Positions 1-8,128 of a stretch of DNA of 64,000 nt are shown piece by piece; positions within the stretch are counted from its first letter, which is position 1, and each line of letters begins with the position of its first letter. The notes beneath the pieces are model-generated. The model did no database searches, had not been told where the DNA came from, and worked only from the letters and a program-made list of their open reading frames with translations. Source of the DNA: Gammaproteobacteria bacterium (GTDB lineage Bacteria; Pseudomonadota; Gammaproteobacteria; Pseudomonadales; Azotimanducaceae); the NCBI GenBank assembly GCA_012960535.1, contig DUBB01000009.1:8198-72197 (forward strand), in the 5' to 3' direction. The position numbers and the translations under genes are program-made.

Positions 1-165
1 TACTACTGACAGATGCTCAGCATCACCCTCAACGGCAACTGAGTTCATATCGACAAGGACGTACTCCCCTCCGTGGTCGCGTATCGTCTTAGTTACAAGG
101 TCTCGATACTTTTCGAATCCTTCTACATTAGTGACTTTAAAGTTTCCTAGAAGATAAGCAGCCAT
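1..165 (-). CDS. DUF1330 family protein (3' part outside window)
   Basis: Translation from the ATG at 163-165 gives MAAYLLGNFKVTNVEGFEKY and continues to the window edge with ...HGGEYVLVD, the usual start of the small DUF1330 (dimeric alpha-beta barrel) family, whose members are about 95-100 residues. Only 55 codons are present, so the C-terminal half lies outside. The start is supported by an AGGAGG ribosome-binding site 5 bases before the ATG. Family members have no settled biochemical role. It faces away from the following genes and has its own leader region. Confidence 0.8.
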   Translation of the reverse strand, partial: MAAYLLGNFKVTNVEGFEKYRDLVTKTIRDHGGEYVLVDMNSVAVEGDAEHLSVV

Positions 166-634
166 GTGGCCTCCTGAATCGGCTTGTTGAATTAAAAGAT
201 TAACATTTAGAAAACATAAATCTAGAGGCTAGGTAGAAGCCCATAGCCCCCTCCCCTATATAAGCATGTCCTCTAACATTTTGAGCAGTTTTTGAACCGT
301 AAAGTAGTGATAGTTCGTGAAATACCCTAAATTAGCCTAACCAGATCAATGATCCAGCTTTCTAGACGCTTCTGTGGAGTTCTCTGTGGTTGCAAAGCGT
401 TCACAGGAACGATCTGACCCTCTCTCCGCCAGTTATACATGTAAATGAATAGTTTATGTTAATTCTGTCGCTAGCCGAATGCCGCAATCTCGAAATCCCC
501 GCTCTTCTTAGCTCGGGAAGAGCCTTACTGAATTACCACTTCCTCTTTTCAAATTTCTCGCCTTTTTTCACCTTTGGAAAATAGAACTTATAAAGCGTAG
601 TAGCATTATTATCGTCAGTAAACTACTTATAATT
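166..634. other. Non-coding stretch, leader of DUF1330 gene and downstream of serine hydrolase
   Basis: No open frame with recognisable homology was seen. The first part is the upstream region of the DUF1330 gene. Bases 416-431 (gaccctctctccgcca) resemble the 3' end of a tRNA-Ser including CCA, but no clover-leaf can be built around them, so at most this is an attachment-site scar or chance. Confidence 0.4.
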
Positions 635-1663
635 TCACGTTTTGCCATCGCGTAATCGTAAGATTTGTAGAATCCGGTAATAAATGAGATCTGTAAGCGT
701 CAAGGTGTTACCGCCAACCGTGTTTACAAATTGGATCACTACCGTATCAATATCTTTGTGATAGCGGGCTATGCTGTAATAGCCTAGCACCCAGCCTGTG
801 TGCTCATACTCATAAATTGACGAGTATATTGCCTGTTCTTTATCAGTAAGTAGTGTGCCATCATTTAAGGCTCTCAGAAAAATACCCACATCTTCAGCGG
901 TTGCAAGATAACCTTGATCAAGTTCTTTAAAGTCGTCGTCGTACCCAACGTAATAGCCGCTCATAAGTTCTTCTAAATCAATATCATCCATGGAGAGAAA
1001 GGTCTGCTTCAGACCAAGTAGCACCAATATCTCATCTTCAATAAATTGTCTGCGATCATAGCCGAGCGTCTTAGCCATTATCTTGCCAAGTAGTAGGTAA
1101 TTGGTATTGGAATAGTTATAATCACTACCTGGCTTGAAATCTGCTGGGGTATCTAAAACTAACTTTAAGTTACCATCACCGCCGATTGACCGCTCTGACC
1201 AAGAAAAATCATCATGATCTGTGTAATTTGGTATGCCGCTTCGGTGTTGTACCATCATGCGCAAAGTAATTTGCTCAGCATACTCGATGCGTCCCACGAG
1301 TGATGGCAAATAGTCTGCTAGTGTTTTATCCAGAGACAGACTGCCCCTCGCCACAAGTTTTGCTACTGCTGATGCATTATATAATTTTCCGATGCTGGCA
1401 ATTTTGAAGAGTGCATTTGGGTGTGCGAGAATTTTTTTATCTCTATTGTGCCAGCCGCTGGCATAATACTCTGCTTTCTGCCCCCCCTTCTGGGCATAAA
1501 CAATTATGCCATCTAAGCCCTGATTGACAGCATCATCAACCTGCTCTTGAACGGTCGAAGGGAGAGGTGCAAAATAATAAATCGCAGCCTCCCACGGCGC
1601 GAATGCATATATACTGGTGACTGTTACAATCGCTGCAACCACTCTCACTATTAGTTTTTTCAT
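635..1663 (-). CDS. Serine hydrolase, class C beta-lactamase / PBP-like
   Basis: A 342-residue exported protein. A basic start (MKKLIVR) followed by a hydrophobic stretch to about residue 25 is a signal peptide or anchor. The catalytic SxxK motif is S90-I-G-K93 within FKIASIGKLYN, and the second motif YSN is at 184-186. These are the hallmarks of the beta-lactamase/D-alanyl-D-alanine carboxypeptidase superfamily (PF00144), which includes esterases and peptidases as well as penicillin-binding proteins. The substrate cannot be inferred. The MFS carrier gene lies 79 bases upstream on the same strand, so the two may be co-transcribed. A second family member, only distantly similar, is at 49-50.4 kb. 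Confidence 0.85.
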   Translation of the reverse strand: MKKLIVRVVAAIVTVTSIYAFAPWEAAIYYFAPLPSTVQEQVDDAVNQGLDGIIVYAQKGGQKAEYYASGWHNRDKKILAHPNALFKIASIGKLYNASAVAKLVARGSLSLDKTLADYLPSLVGRIEYAEQITLRMMVQHRSGIPNYTDHDDFSWSERSIGGDGNLKLVLDTPADFKPGSDYNYSNTNYLLLGKIMAKTLGYDRRQFIEDEILVLLGLKQTFLSMDDIDLEELMSGYYVGYDDDFKELDQGYLATAEDVGIFLRALNDGTLLTDKEQAIYSSIYEYEHTGWVLGYYSIARYHKDIDTVVIQFVNTVGGNTLTLTDLIYYRILQILRLRDGKT

Positions 1664-1742
1664 TTTCGCGCCATTATTAACAAAAACGTAGATGGGCCAT
1701 AATTAGTGATGATGACTTCCCAAAGGACTGACCACTTACGCT

Positions 1743-3068
1743 TCAGGAAAGTAGCGTTGATTCGTGATCACGTTCTGAGTCCTGGTAATCCAGATAGAGG
1801 AAAGTGGTCATAATAATGGTCGCTAGAATAGAGGTTACAATCAGTATAAGAATGAAATCTTGCCATCCTCCTTCTTTGTTTGCCACGGCTCCACCAATGA
1901 AATCGAACATCATTGCGCCAAAATAAGCAAATGCATCGATTAACCCAACCAGTAGACCGCAGTGCTTGCCACCAAAGCTGATCGAAAAGACGCTCATTGG
2001 AATGTAATATGCCGGGGAGATCGCAAAACCAAAAATAAATATCAAAACGATGGTAGTGGTCAGTTCTAATACAGCGCCGAGATCATATACACCCAGTAGC
2101 CTCAAACTCAGAAGACACAATACAGCGGCCATTAAGCTGGCACACATCGTATAAACTATATTCTTTTTCGAAAGTTTATCGTAGATGAAGCCGCCACTGA
2201 AAACCGCAATCAGGCATCCCAATGGAAATGCCGAAGATGCCATGCCCGCTTGTGCCGGCATCAAGCTAAATGTTTCACTAAGGTATATAGGGATAAAGAC
2301 TTGGAATTCGAACAGAACGGCCAGTGAAGAAACGCCAAGACAAATGAGCCAGAATCTGGGATTTTTTATAAAAATGTAGATAGCGGAACGTGTCTCGATT
2401 TCGCTTAGCGGGTGATTTTCTGACCCGCTCGCTAATGACTCAGATGTCTGTTCGGGTTCCTCCGCTAATTTGCCTGCGCCCTGCCAGGCACTTCTCAGAT
2501 ATCTTGGCAATATGATGGCTCCCAGAAACGCGAGCGCCCCAGCCATATAGAACAAGCCTCTCCAGGACATTAGAAGAAGCAAACTGCTGACCAATAGAGT
2601 CGTAGCTACAGAACTTATCCGAGAGCTTGTTGCGATAAAGCCCCATACACGACCATGCTTGGCTTGAACAAAACAAACTCGAATTATGTTTGCCATCGAT
2701 GGCCAGCCGGCAGACTTGGCAAATACCGTGAGGAAATAAAGCGCAAAGAAAGCGATGTTGCTCGATAGCGTGCCGAACACAAATGTGGTGATAGCCGCGA
2801 GGAAAACAGCCCAGACAAATACCTTCCTCCCGCCAAGCTTGTCAGCGAGCACGCCGGTTGTGAGCTTTCCGGTTAAGTTGCCAGCCGTACCCCAACCAAG
2901 AATAGCTCCAAAAGTCGCGATATCAAGGGTGAGAACGGGGTCTGCTAACATTGCAGGTCCGGCGACACCGACTACCGTTCTACAAAGCATTAGCATGCCG
3001 TAACCTAAGCACATACTGATGACAATATGCATTTCCCAACGCATATCTGGCTTGTTTATGCTGTTCAT
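1743..3068 (-). CDS. Major facilitator superfamily transporter
   Basis: A 441-residue integral membrane protein with about twelve hydrophobic segments. The loop between helices 2 and 3 carries the MFS signature (GVLADKLGGRKVFVW), and the N-terminus MRWEMHIVISMCLGYG resembles the organic anion / phosphoester (OPA, GlpT-like) branch. MFS proteins move small solutes by uniport, symport or antiport; the substrate here is not evident. A hydrophilic central loop (residues about 196-226) joins the two six-helix halves as expected. It precedes the serine hydrolase gene on the same strand and follows the phosphoesterase gene by 16 bases, suggesting a three-gene unit. Confidence 0.8.
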   Translation of the reverse strand: MNSINKPDMRWEMHIVISMCLGYGMLMLCRTVVGVAGPAMLADPVLTLDIATFGAILGWGTAGNLTGKLTTGVLADKLGGRKVFVWAVFLAAITTFVFGTLSSNIAFFALYFLTVFAKSAGWPSMANIIRVCFVQAKHGRVWGFIATSSRISSVATTLLVSSLLLLMSWRGLFYMAGALAFLGAIILPRYLRSAWQGAGKLAEEPEQTSESLASGSENHPLSEIETRSAIYIFIKNPRFWLICLGVSSLAVLFEFQVFIPIYLSETFSLMPAQAGMASSAFPLGCLIAVFSGGFIYDKLSKKNIVYTMCASLMAAVLCLLSLRLLGVYDLGAVLELTTTIVLIFIFGFAISPAYYIPMSVFSISFGGKHCGLLVGLIDAFAYFGAMMFDFIGGAVANKEGGWQDFILILIVTSILATIIMTTFLYLDYQDSERDHESTLLS

Positions 3069-3084
3069 GTGGTTATCTTTTGCA

Positions 3085-3936
3085 CTAGTTAGCAGAAATT
3101 ATTTCCTCTTTGAACTTCAGACGTTGATTTTCAATAACCGCTCTAAAGATATGAATCTCCATGTCCTCAGAGCCAAAATTTTTATAGTACATAAACATAT
3201 TTGTATCGTTTGGAGTATCGGCACTTGATAGTGATCCACTCTTATATTGAGTGAATGAATGTTGGTGATACAGATCAGTGGATTTCAGCATTGATAATTG
3301 ATGAGAATGACCACAGAAGATGTGTTCTATATTGTGCTCTATTACGAATTCGATAGTGATTCTAGAATTGAAAAGAGGGTCTGAATCCGTATCGAGGATG
3401 GGGTGGTGAATCAGAAGAATTATCCGATCATAATTCGCTTTACTAATTGTGCGAGAAACTGCTCTCAACATTTCTATATCTACAAATCCATTATCTTCAT
3501 AGAGTTCACTGGAGTCGAGGCAAACTATAAGAACAGACACGCCATCAATCATGATTTTTTTTAGGAAGTTGACATCCGTCAAGTGTTCCATCACGCCATG
3601 GACATTACCATCAAGAAAAATATTATTCTTTCTGCAATTTTCACGATTTAGTGGACGAATGACTTCTATATCGTCGATATATTGACGAAAATAATCGACA
3701 CTGCGCAGGTTCCGTTTATCATGATTTCCTGGGATCGAAATGATGTGTTGGCAATCAATCGATTTCAGAAAATGGCTTGCGGCTTCAAACTCATTCTCCA
3801 GAGCATCAGTCGTATTATCGCCAGTGTTTATTACAATATCAGCCGAATATCTGTTCAATCTCTCCAACAATAAATCATTGCTTCCTTGCCAATGACGAGG
3901 ACCAAAATGCATATCTGAAATGTGTAGTAGATTCAT
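3085..3936 (-). CDS. Calcineurin-like metallophosphoesterase
   Basis: The protein begins MNLLHISDMHFG, in which D-x-H is the first metal-binding motif of the calcineurin-like family (PF00149). The others follow in order: GDN (VINTGDNT), GNHD (ISIPGNHDKRN), a later histidine in LLIHHPIL, and the C-terminal GHSH (FCGHSHQLS). The set is complete, so an active dinuclear-metal hydrolase is expected. CpdA-like cyclic nucleotide phosphodiesterases share this architecture and length, but the substrate is open. A longer frame could start 20 codons upstream, but the family motif begins right after the chosen ATG at 3936. No signal peptide: cytoplasmic. Confidence 0.85.
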   Translation of the reverse strand: MNLLHISDMHFGPRHWQGSNDLLLERLNRYSADIVINTGDNTTDALENEFEAASHFLKSIDCQHIISIPGNHDKRNLRSVDYFRQYIDDIEVIRPLNRENCRKNNIFLDGNVHGVMEHLTDVNFLKKIMIDGVSVLIVCLDSSELYEDNGFVDIEMLRAVSRTISKANYDRIILLIHHPILDTDSDPLFNSRITIEFVIEHNIEHIFCGHSHQLSMLKSTDLYHQHSFTQYKSGSLSSADTPNDTNMFMYYKNFGSEDMEIHIFRAVIENQRLKFKEEIISAN

Positions 3937-4143
3937 TTTTACGTCGAGCTCATCCCGATTCCTTTGCAGCTGGATTGTGCCTGATAAGCAATACATAGGC
4001 GAATGTTAATTTGATCAAAACCCAGATGAGCGCTGATCTCCACTCCCATAGCGTGCGCCAAAAGACTGAAGTGGTCCCATTGCAATGATTGGCACCGGCG
4101 ATGACATCTTGCGCATCCAGCATCCCATGCACGGCGCATGTAA

Positions 4144-4625
4144 CGGCCTGTGATCAGAGCGCCCGTGGCCTGTGATGCAGGTGACGACAACGACGGCTAT
4201 TCGGATGAACAGGAAGCCATAGATGGCACTGACCCTTTAAATCCGTTCTCCTGCAGCCAAGGCTGTTTTAGCTTTGATATTGATGCAGACGAGAAATTGG
4301 TGGCAGATGCCTTAACTGACGGATTACTTGTTATAAGGCATCTGTTCGGATTCTCAGGCATGCACTTATCGCTGATGCGACTTCCAGCGTCGCTACTCGC
4401 CAAGATACGACTGAGATAACCAGTTATCTCAACGATGCAGAAAGTGAGCTAGACATCGATGGGGACGGGGACGCCGGAGCACTGACCGGCGGCCTGATAT
4501 TGATCCGCTATCTGTTTGGTTTCTCTGGCGATGCGTTAATTTCAGGGGCAGAGTCTGTGAATGCCGAGCGTACCACTGCAGAGCAGATAGCAGCCTATAT
4601 CAGCGAGCGTATTCCAACCATTTGA
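4144..4625 (+). pseudogene. C-terminal remnant of a secreted calcium-repeat protein, frameshifted
   Basis: From an upstream stop at 4141 the frame reads ...DAGDDNDGYSDEQEAIDGTDP, a thrombospondin type-3 / EF-hand-like calcium repeat, then FDIDADEKLVADALTDG and IRHLFGFSG. The same dockerin-like unit recurs downstream as LDIDGDGDAGALTGG and IRYLFGFSGDALI, but one frame over. A single missing base at about 4359 (GGC-ATG where GGC-GATG would restore FSGDALIADA) separates them. The second frame ends at TGA 4623-4625. No start codon or N-terminal domain is present, so this is the tail of a larger, mostly lost extracellular protein. Confidence 0.7.
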
Positions 4626-4786
4626 CTGCAGCTATAGCGCTATCTATGCACTTCTGTGTGGCTCAGGCACCTGTGGGCAGGATCAACAGCCCACTACAAG
4701 CTATTCGGAGTCGGTCGGTTAAGACTGATATCTCTGTAGGATGACTCACACGCTTAAACTGTCATATCACTGCTTGTGAAACCCGC

Positions 4787-4903
4787 ATGAAGATCGCTTG
4801 CCTTCTCCTTAGTATCTACGCCGCCTTTGCCTTCGGGCATGGTGGTGGTCTAAATGGTCAAGGGGGACACTTCAATCGCTCTACCGGTGAATCTAACACC
4901 TGA
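4787..4903 (+). pseudogene. Short remnant resembling HGGGL/YHYH-type small exported protein
   Basis: A 38-codon frame with a clear signal peptide (MKIACLLLSIYAAFAFG) followed by HGGGLNGQGGHFNRSTGE. This matches the conserved HGGGLxxxGxHxNRKTG start of small exported proteins that normally continue GGYHCH. Here the frame ends right after STGESNT, without the histidine/cysteine tail, so it is probably truncated. Weak support because of length. Confidence 0.35.
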
Positions 4904-4915
4904 ATCTATGTGGCT

Positions 4916-5347
4916 CTATTCCTGTGGCCACCATAAGTCCACATAGTAGTTCCATATGCCATCATCTTTTCTCCAAACCACAAGGTAATCATCTATTGAT
5001 CGAGTCAATTTGCCGCTTTCCTCATGCATTTGATAGCTTGCTTCTCCAGTCTCGTAAGCGAAGTTTCCCACAACTGTTACTGAAGTCGTTCTCAAATTCA
5101 AATTACTCAGGGATTTCATATCCTGTTGTAAAAAGGAGCGAAGATCATTCCGGTCTGTTATCGCTTCAGATCCTGGCGGGAGGACGATAAATCTCTCACC
5201 GAAAATCGAGGAGAGGCGTTCTACATCACCAGAGTTAAAGGCATCTGCCCATTGTTGATTCCGTGACTCAATCAAATCCGCAACCTTCCCGTCTGCAAGA
5301 ACTGGGAATGTAAATGCCAATATCAGCACTCCAAATATAGTCTTCAT
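4916..5347 (-). CDS. Exported SnoaL/DUF4440-type NTF2-like protein
   Basis: A 143-residue protein with a signal peptide (MKTIFGVLILAFTFPVLADG) and a DUF4440-like NTF2 fold: an N-terminal helix ESRNQQWADAFNSGDVERL, then FIVLPPGSEAITDRNDL, TSVTVVGNFAYETGEASY and the final WRKDDGIWNYYVDLWW, with strands in the family order. Such proteins are small cone-shaped binding domains or enzymes of varied and mostly unknown function. It stands alone between gene remnants and no partner is apparent. Confidence 0.75.
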   Translation of the reverse strand: MKTIFGVLILAFTFPVLADGKVADLIESRNQQWADAFNSGDVERLSSIFGERFIVLPPGSEAITDRNDLRSFLQQDMKSLSNLNLRTTSVTVVGNFAYETGEASYQMHEESGKLTRSIDDYLVVWRKDDGIWNYYVDLWWPQE

Positions 5348-5440
5348 ACAGTTTCTTGTCTTAACAGAGAACAGAAAGTATAAAGCGAATTATTCCAATA
5401 CGGCAAAACTAGCCACTCGACCCATTCCTGATATCTCATA

Positions 5441-5464
5441 GGGCGCTTAAAAGGGCGCTTAAAA
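5441..5464. repeat. 12-bp perfect tandem duplication
   Basis: gggcgcttaaaa occurs twice in direct succession. Because 12 is a multiple of three it would not break a reading frame. It looks like a simple slippage duplication in non-coding or decayed sequence. Confidence 0.7.
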
Positions 5465-5643
5465 CAGCCGTCTTGCCCCTCTACAGAGCCTCTATAGATG
5501 AGATTGAAAGCGTCACAGGGCAGATTTCTTAAAGCATCTACCGGACGATATATAGGTAGAGCTTGAGGTTCAGATGGCGAGAACGATGTGGTAGGTGGTG
5601 ACAACTGCTACAAGGTGGAATTGAGTTATCGAGCGTAGCTCTA

Positions 5644-5733
5644 TTAATTTCTTTGCTTGCAAATCGACCACATGAACCCTAGATCATCTAGTCGCTGTTT
5701 ACGCTTAGGGGTTAGTTGACCTGGTTTCCTTCT
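5644..5733 (-). pseudogene. Remnant of a helicase-associated (HA) domain protein
   Basis: Thirty codons between in-frame stops encode KPGQLTPKRKQRLDDLGFMW, very close to the HA-domain pattern G-x-L-(S/T)-P-x-R-x-x-R-L-(D/E)-x-L-G-F-x-W found as repeats in proteins of PF03457. No start, no second repeat in frame and no flanking domains are left. Function is lost; I infer a relic of a larger gene. Confidence 0.4.
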
Positions 5734-5866
5734 CTAAATAATAATCCATGCCCCGAATTTCAAGCCATTGATTTGGTGCGATATGGCTTATCTGCTGAAA
5801 CTGTGACCTGCTTACTTAGTATCAGCCCTACTCCATACTCTATTTAATTCAACCTGAGAAAATATA

Positions 5867-6568
5867 GTGCGCCTAGTATTGATCCTGCTGACTGTCTTAG
5901 CAACCTTTGTTTCTGCCGAAGAGCCGAGGGCTGACCTATTGCCTATGAAAAAAGAACTGCCAGAATACCCTCAAGCTGCGCTTAATAAAGGGCTTCACGG
6001 CTGGGTAGTGTTAGAGTTCACAGTCAAGGCTGATGGCTGGGTGGTTGATGCGAAGGTTGCTAAAAACTGTGCAACTACGGGCAGGCTTTACTGTGAAAAT
6101 GAACCAAATGATATCTTTGATAAATCCGCATTAGAGGCGGCTCAGTCCTTTGTTTATCAAGTGGATGAAGTAAGTTTTAGGGAAAGGCAATACGAGGGAA
6201 TTCAGAACCTTGTTACCTATGAGTTGAGCGACACGCCAGTATTTAAAGGTGATAAGAAATTCTACTGCGGTCGCGAAGCTCAATTGTCAGCAATTGCCTT
6301 ACATGGTTTTGGGCAACAACAATCTGAGCGATTGACAAAAAAGAAGCAAAAGGCGTGGCATAAGGAAAACGGATATCAGGGAGAATACAGTTATATCAAG
6401 GAAGCAAAGAAGCAACTTGCTAACTTCGCTCGAAAAAGTGGTGACCAACTGCGGAAAAACCTCTATAGGTCTAACGATACCCGTCTCCAAAAAAGCATGT
6501 CCGCGCTCACTTTCGAGCAGATAAAAGAATCCAGTAAAGAAGCTTGTTTGTTACGAGAGGCGACTTGA
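5867..6568 (+). CDS. Exported protein with TonB C-terminal-like domain
   Basis: A 233-residue protein starting at GTG 5867 with a signal peptide (MRLVLILLTVLATFVSA). Residues about 25-110 match the TonB carboxy-terminal fold: LPEYPQAALNKGLHGWVVLEF, then VKADGWVVDAKV and a FDKSALEAAQSFVYQ helix, the P-x-x-A...G-x-V...F-x-V-x-x-x-G-x-V pattern. Unlike a true TonB it lacks a proline-rich spacer and keeps a cleavable-looking signal, so it is a stand-alone periplasmic TonB-like protein. The C-terminal half is lysine-rich and unrecognised (KKKQKAWHKENGYQ). It is followed by a 32-codon overlapping frame of doubtful reality. Confidence 0.7.
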   Translation: MRLVLILLTVLATFVSAEEPRADLLPMKKELPEYPQAALNKGLHGWVVLEFTVKADGWVVDAKVAKNCATTGRLYCENEPNDIFDKSALEAAQSFVYQVDEVSFRERQYEGIQNLVTYELSDTPVFKGDKKFYCGREAQLSAIALHGFGQQQSERLTKKKQKAWHKENGYQGEYSYIKEAKKQLANFARKSGDQLRKNLYRSNDTRLQKSMSALTFEQIKESSKEACLLREAT

Positions 6569-6872
6569 CCCGCCTGCTACTCATAACCGTGATGGGATTT
6601 GTACTTCTGACCTCTGTTGATAGTGAGACACCAATACTGGGCATCAGTAGTGTCAGCTAGCGAGTGCAGCTGCGGGCAAGATCAGTAGTCCAATATAGAC
6701 AATCCTGAAAATTTAGGTTAAGTCTGAAGTCTTTGCGCGATGTGGGCTAGAAAGGATCCCTGTTTACGTCTTTGTTGGTGTGGAGCAAGGTGTACTCATA
6801 CCAATTTTATAAGACCAATATGAAACACCTACTAATGATACCTCTGATTGGGGTTTCGAAGGAGCAAAAGCC
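6569..6872. other. Intergenic stretch before the lactonase-like gene
   Basis: A TTG-initiated frame at 6565-6660 overlaps the stop of the preceding gene (TTGA) and encodes a hydrophobic 31-residue peptide (LTRLLLITVMGFVLLTS...). It may be a truncated membrane protein but has no further support. Bases 6666-6703 share 27 of 38 positions, ungapped, with 4667-4704. The AAGGAGC site at 6859-6865 serves the next gene. Confidence 0.35.
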
Positions 6873-7718
6873 ATGTTTGTAAAGTCTGTCATGTTCTACA
6901 TATGTGTTATTACCGGTATCTGTGGCGCTTATTCCTCAAGTTATGCCAAGCACCCTATTAAACCCGCTTTGAAGCTCTACGTCTTCGATTGCGGCATGCT
7001 CACGTTCCCTACCGTTGATATGTTTTCAATCAATAATGACGAAACGGATGTCAGGGAACTGATCGTGCCCTGTTACATCATCGAACATGAGAAGGGCCGG
7101 TTGCTCTGGGATGGTGGCCTGCCATCGAGTATTGCAGATCACGAAGGTTATGATGAAGCCGGCCAGAGATTGGACAAAACCTTTGCCGAGCAGATCAAAC
7201 CTTTGGGCCTGACCATGGCCTCCTTCGATTATGTTGCGTTCTCGCACATGCACTACGATCACGTCGGCGTTGCCAACGAGGTGACTGGCGCTACCCTGTT
7301 GATTCAAAAACCCGAGTACGAAGCCGCATTCGCCGACACGATCACCATCGAGTTTTTTCAACCCGAGTTGTACAACAACCTGAAGAACGAAAAAGTGCAG
7401 GTGATTGAAGGCGGCCATGACGTCTTTGGCGACGGCAGCGTCCAAATTGTATCTGCCTACGGTCACACTCCTGGCCACCAGGTCCTGTTCCTCGACCTGC
7501 CCAAATACGGACCATTGGTGCTATCGGGGGATCTCTATCATTTCCGAATCAGCCGCCGCGAAAAGCGTGTACCACAGTTTAATTTTGATGCCGCCCAGAC
7601 CTTGAAAGCCATGGATAAAGTTGAGAAATTCGTCAAGGACAAGAAGGCAATATTCTGGATCGAGCATGACTTCGCCGGGTTTAAAGCGTTGAAAGTTGCG
7701 CCGGAGTTTTATGAATAG
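6873..7718 (+). CDS. MBL-fold hydrolase of the AHL-lactonase-like group, exported
   Basis: 281 residues with a signal peptide through about residue 25. The zinc-binding H-x-H-x-D-H motif is H125-M-H-Y-D-H130, followed by GHTPGHQVLF (the family's third ligand region), SGDLYHF and a C-terminal EHDFAGF. The sequence VPCYIIEHEKGRLLWDGGLP fits the AttM/AiiB-like N-acyl-homoserine lactonase branch of metallo-beta-lactamase proteins, but many exported relatives have other or unknown lactone and ester substrates. An AAGGAGC site precedes the ATG. Stands alone; a small lipoprotein follows. Confidence 0.8.
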   Translation: MFVKSVMFYICVITGICGAYSSSYAKHPIKPALKLYVFDCGMLTFPTVDMFSINNDETDVRELIVPCYIIEHEKGRLLWDGGLPSSIADHEGYDEAGQRLDKTFAEQIKPLGLTMASFDYVAFSHMHYDHVGVANEVTGATLLIQKPEYEAAFADTITIEFFQPELYNNLKNEKVQVIEGGHDVFGDGSVQIVSAYGHTPGHQVLFLDLPKYGPLVLSGDLYHFRISRREKRVPQFNFDAAQTLKAMDKVEKFVKDKKAIFWIEHDFAGFKALKVAPEFYE

Positions 7719-7779
7719 CGTATGCCATTTTTTTGGCTTCGAGCATTAGGATCATCGCAGTAACAAGGGCTTATTAGCC

Positions 7780-8076
7780 ATGCTAATGAGACTACTGGCT
7801 CTCATAATATTATCGTTCTTGTTTGCTGGATGCGTGGTCTCAGCCACAGAAGAAGGTATAGCTGTTCGGGTGATAGATAAACAAAACGATTATATATGCA
7901 ATTATGTTAGAGAAGTCACTGGGTATGGAACGGCGAGCGCTATGATTCAAATAAAAAATAGGGCCGCGAAAGCGGGAGCTAACGCTGTTCGGGTGAATTA
8001 TGCCGATTACATAGCGAATGAAGCCGGCTCACCTATTGTGATTGCTGAAGCATTGAATTGCGAATTCGAGGACTGA
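7780..8076 (+). CDS. Small lipoprotein, DUF4156-like
   Basis: 98 residues. The N-terminus MLMRLLALIILSFLFAGC is a type II signal with a lipobox (L-F-A-G-C), so the mature protein should be lipid-anchored. The C-terminal part AMIQIKNRAAKAGANAVRV is the conserved segment of the DUF4156 / RcsF-like small lipoproteins, in which aggregated A-x-x-A-x-x-x-G-A-N is typical. A second Met two codons in is an equally possible start. Function unknown. Confidence 0.7.
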   Translation: MLMRLLALIILSFLFAGCVVSATEEGIAVRVIDKQNDYICNYVREVTGYGTASAMIQIKNRAAKAGANAVRVNYADYIANEAGSPIVIAEALNCEFED

Positions 8077-8128
8077 ATGCAAACTATTGTACGTCATCAG
8101 CCCTTTTCGGAGCACCTAACGGTCGCTG

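Larger units (their letters stand above)
5348..5866. other. Gene-poor stretch with decayed coding remnants
   Basis: An 86-codon minus-strand frame (5344-5604) has no recognisable motif and I do not call it. A short helicase-associated-domain remnant lies at 5644-5733, and a 12-base tandem duplication at 5441-5464. The last 60 bases form the leader of the TonB-like gene. Confidence 0.4.

Noticed and set aside
3939..4190. Overlapping minus-strand frames upstream of the phosphoesterase
   Set aside because: Two different frames of similar length, no recognised motif; they overlap the calcium-repeat remnant.
5344..5604. 86-codon minus-strand gene
   Set aside because: No family motif, no ribosome-binding site worth noting, contains the 12-base duplication; judged non-coding or decayed.
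7026..7478. 150-codon frame antisense to the MBL hydrolase
   Set aside because: It mirrors a strongly conserved gene and shows no independent family features.
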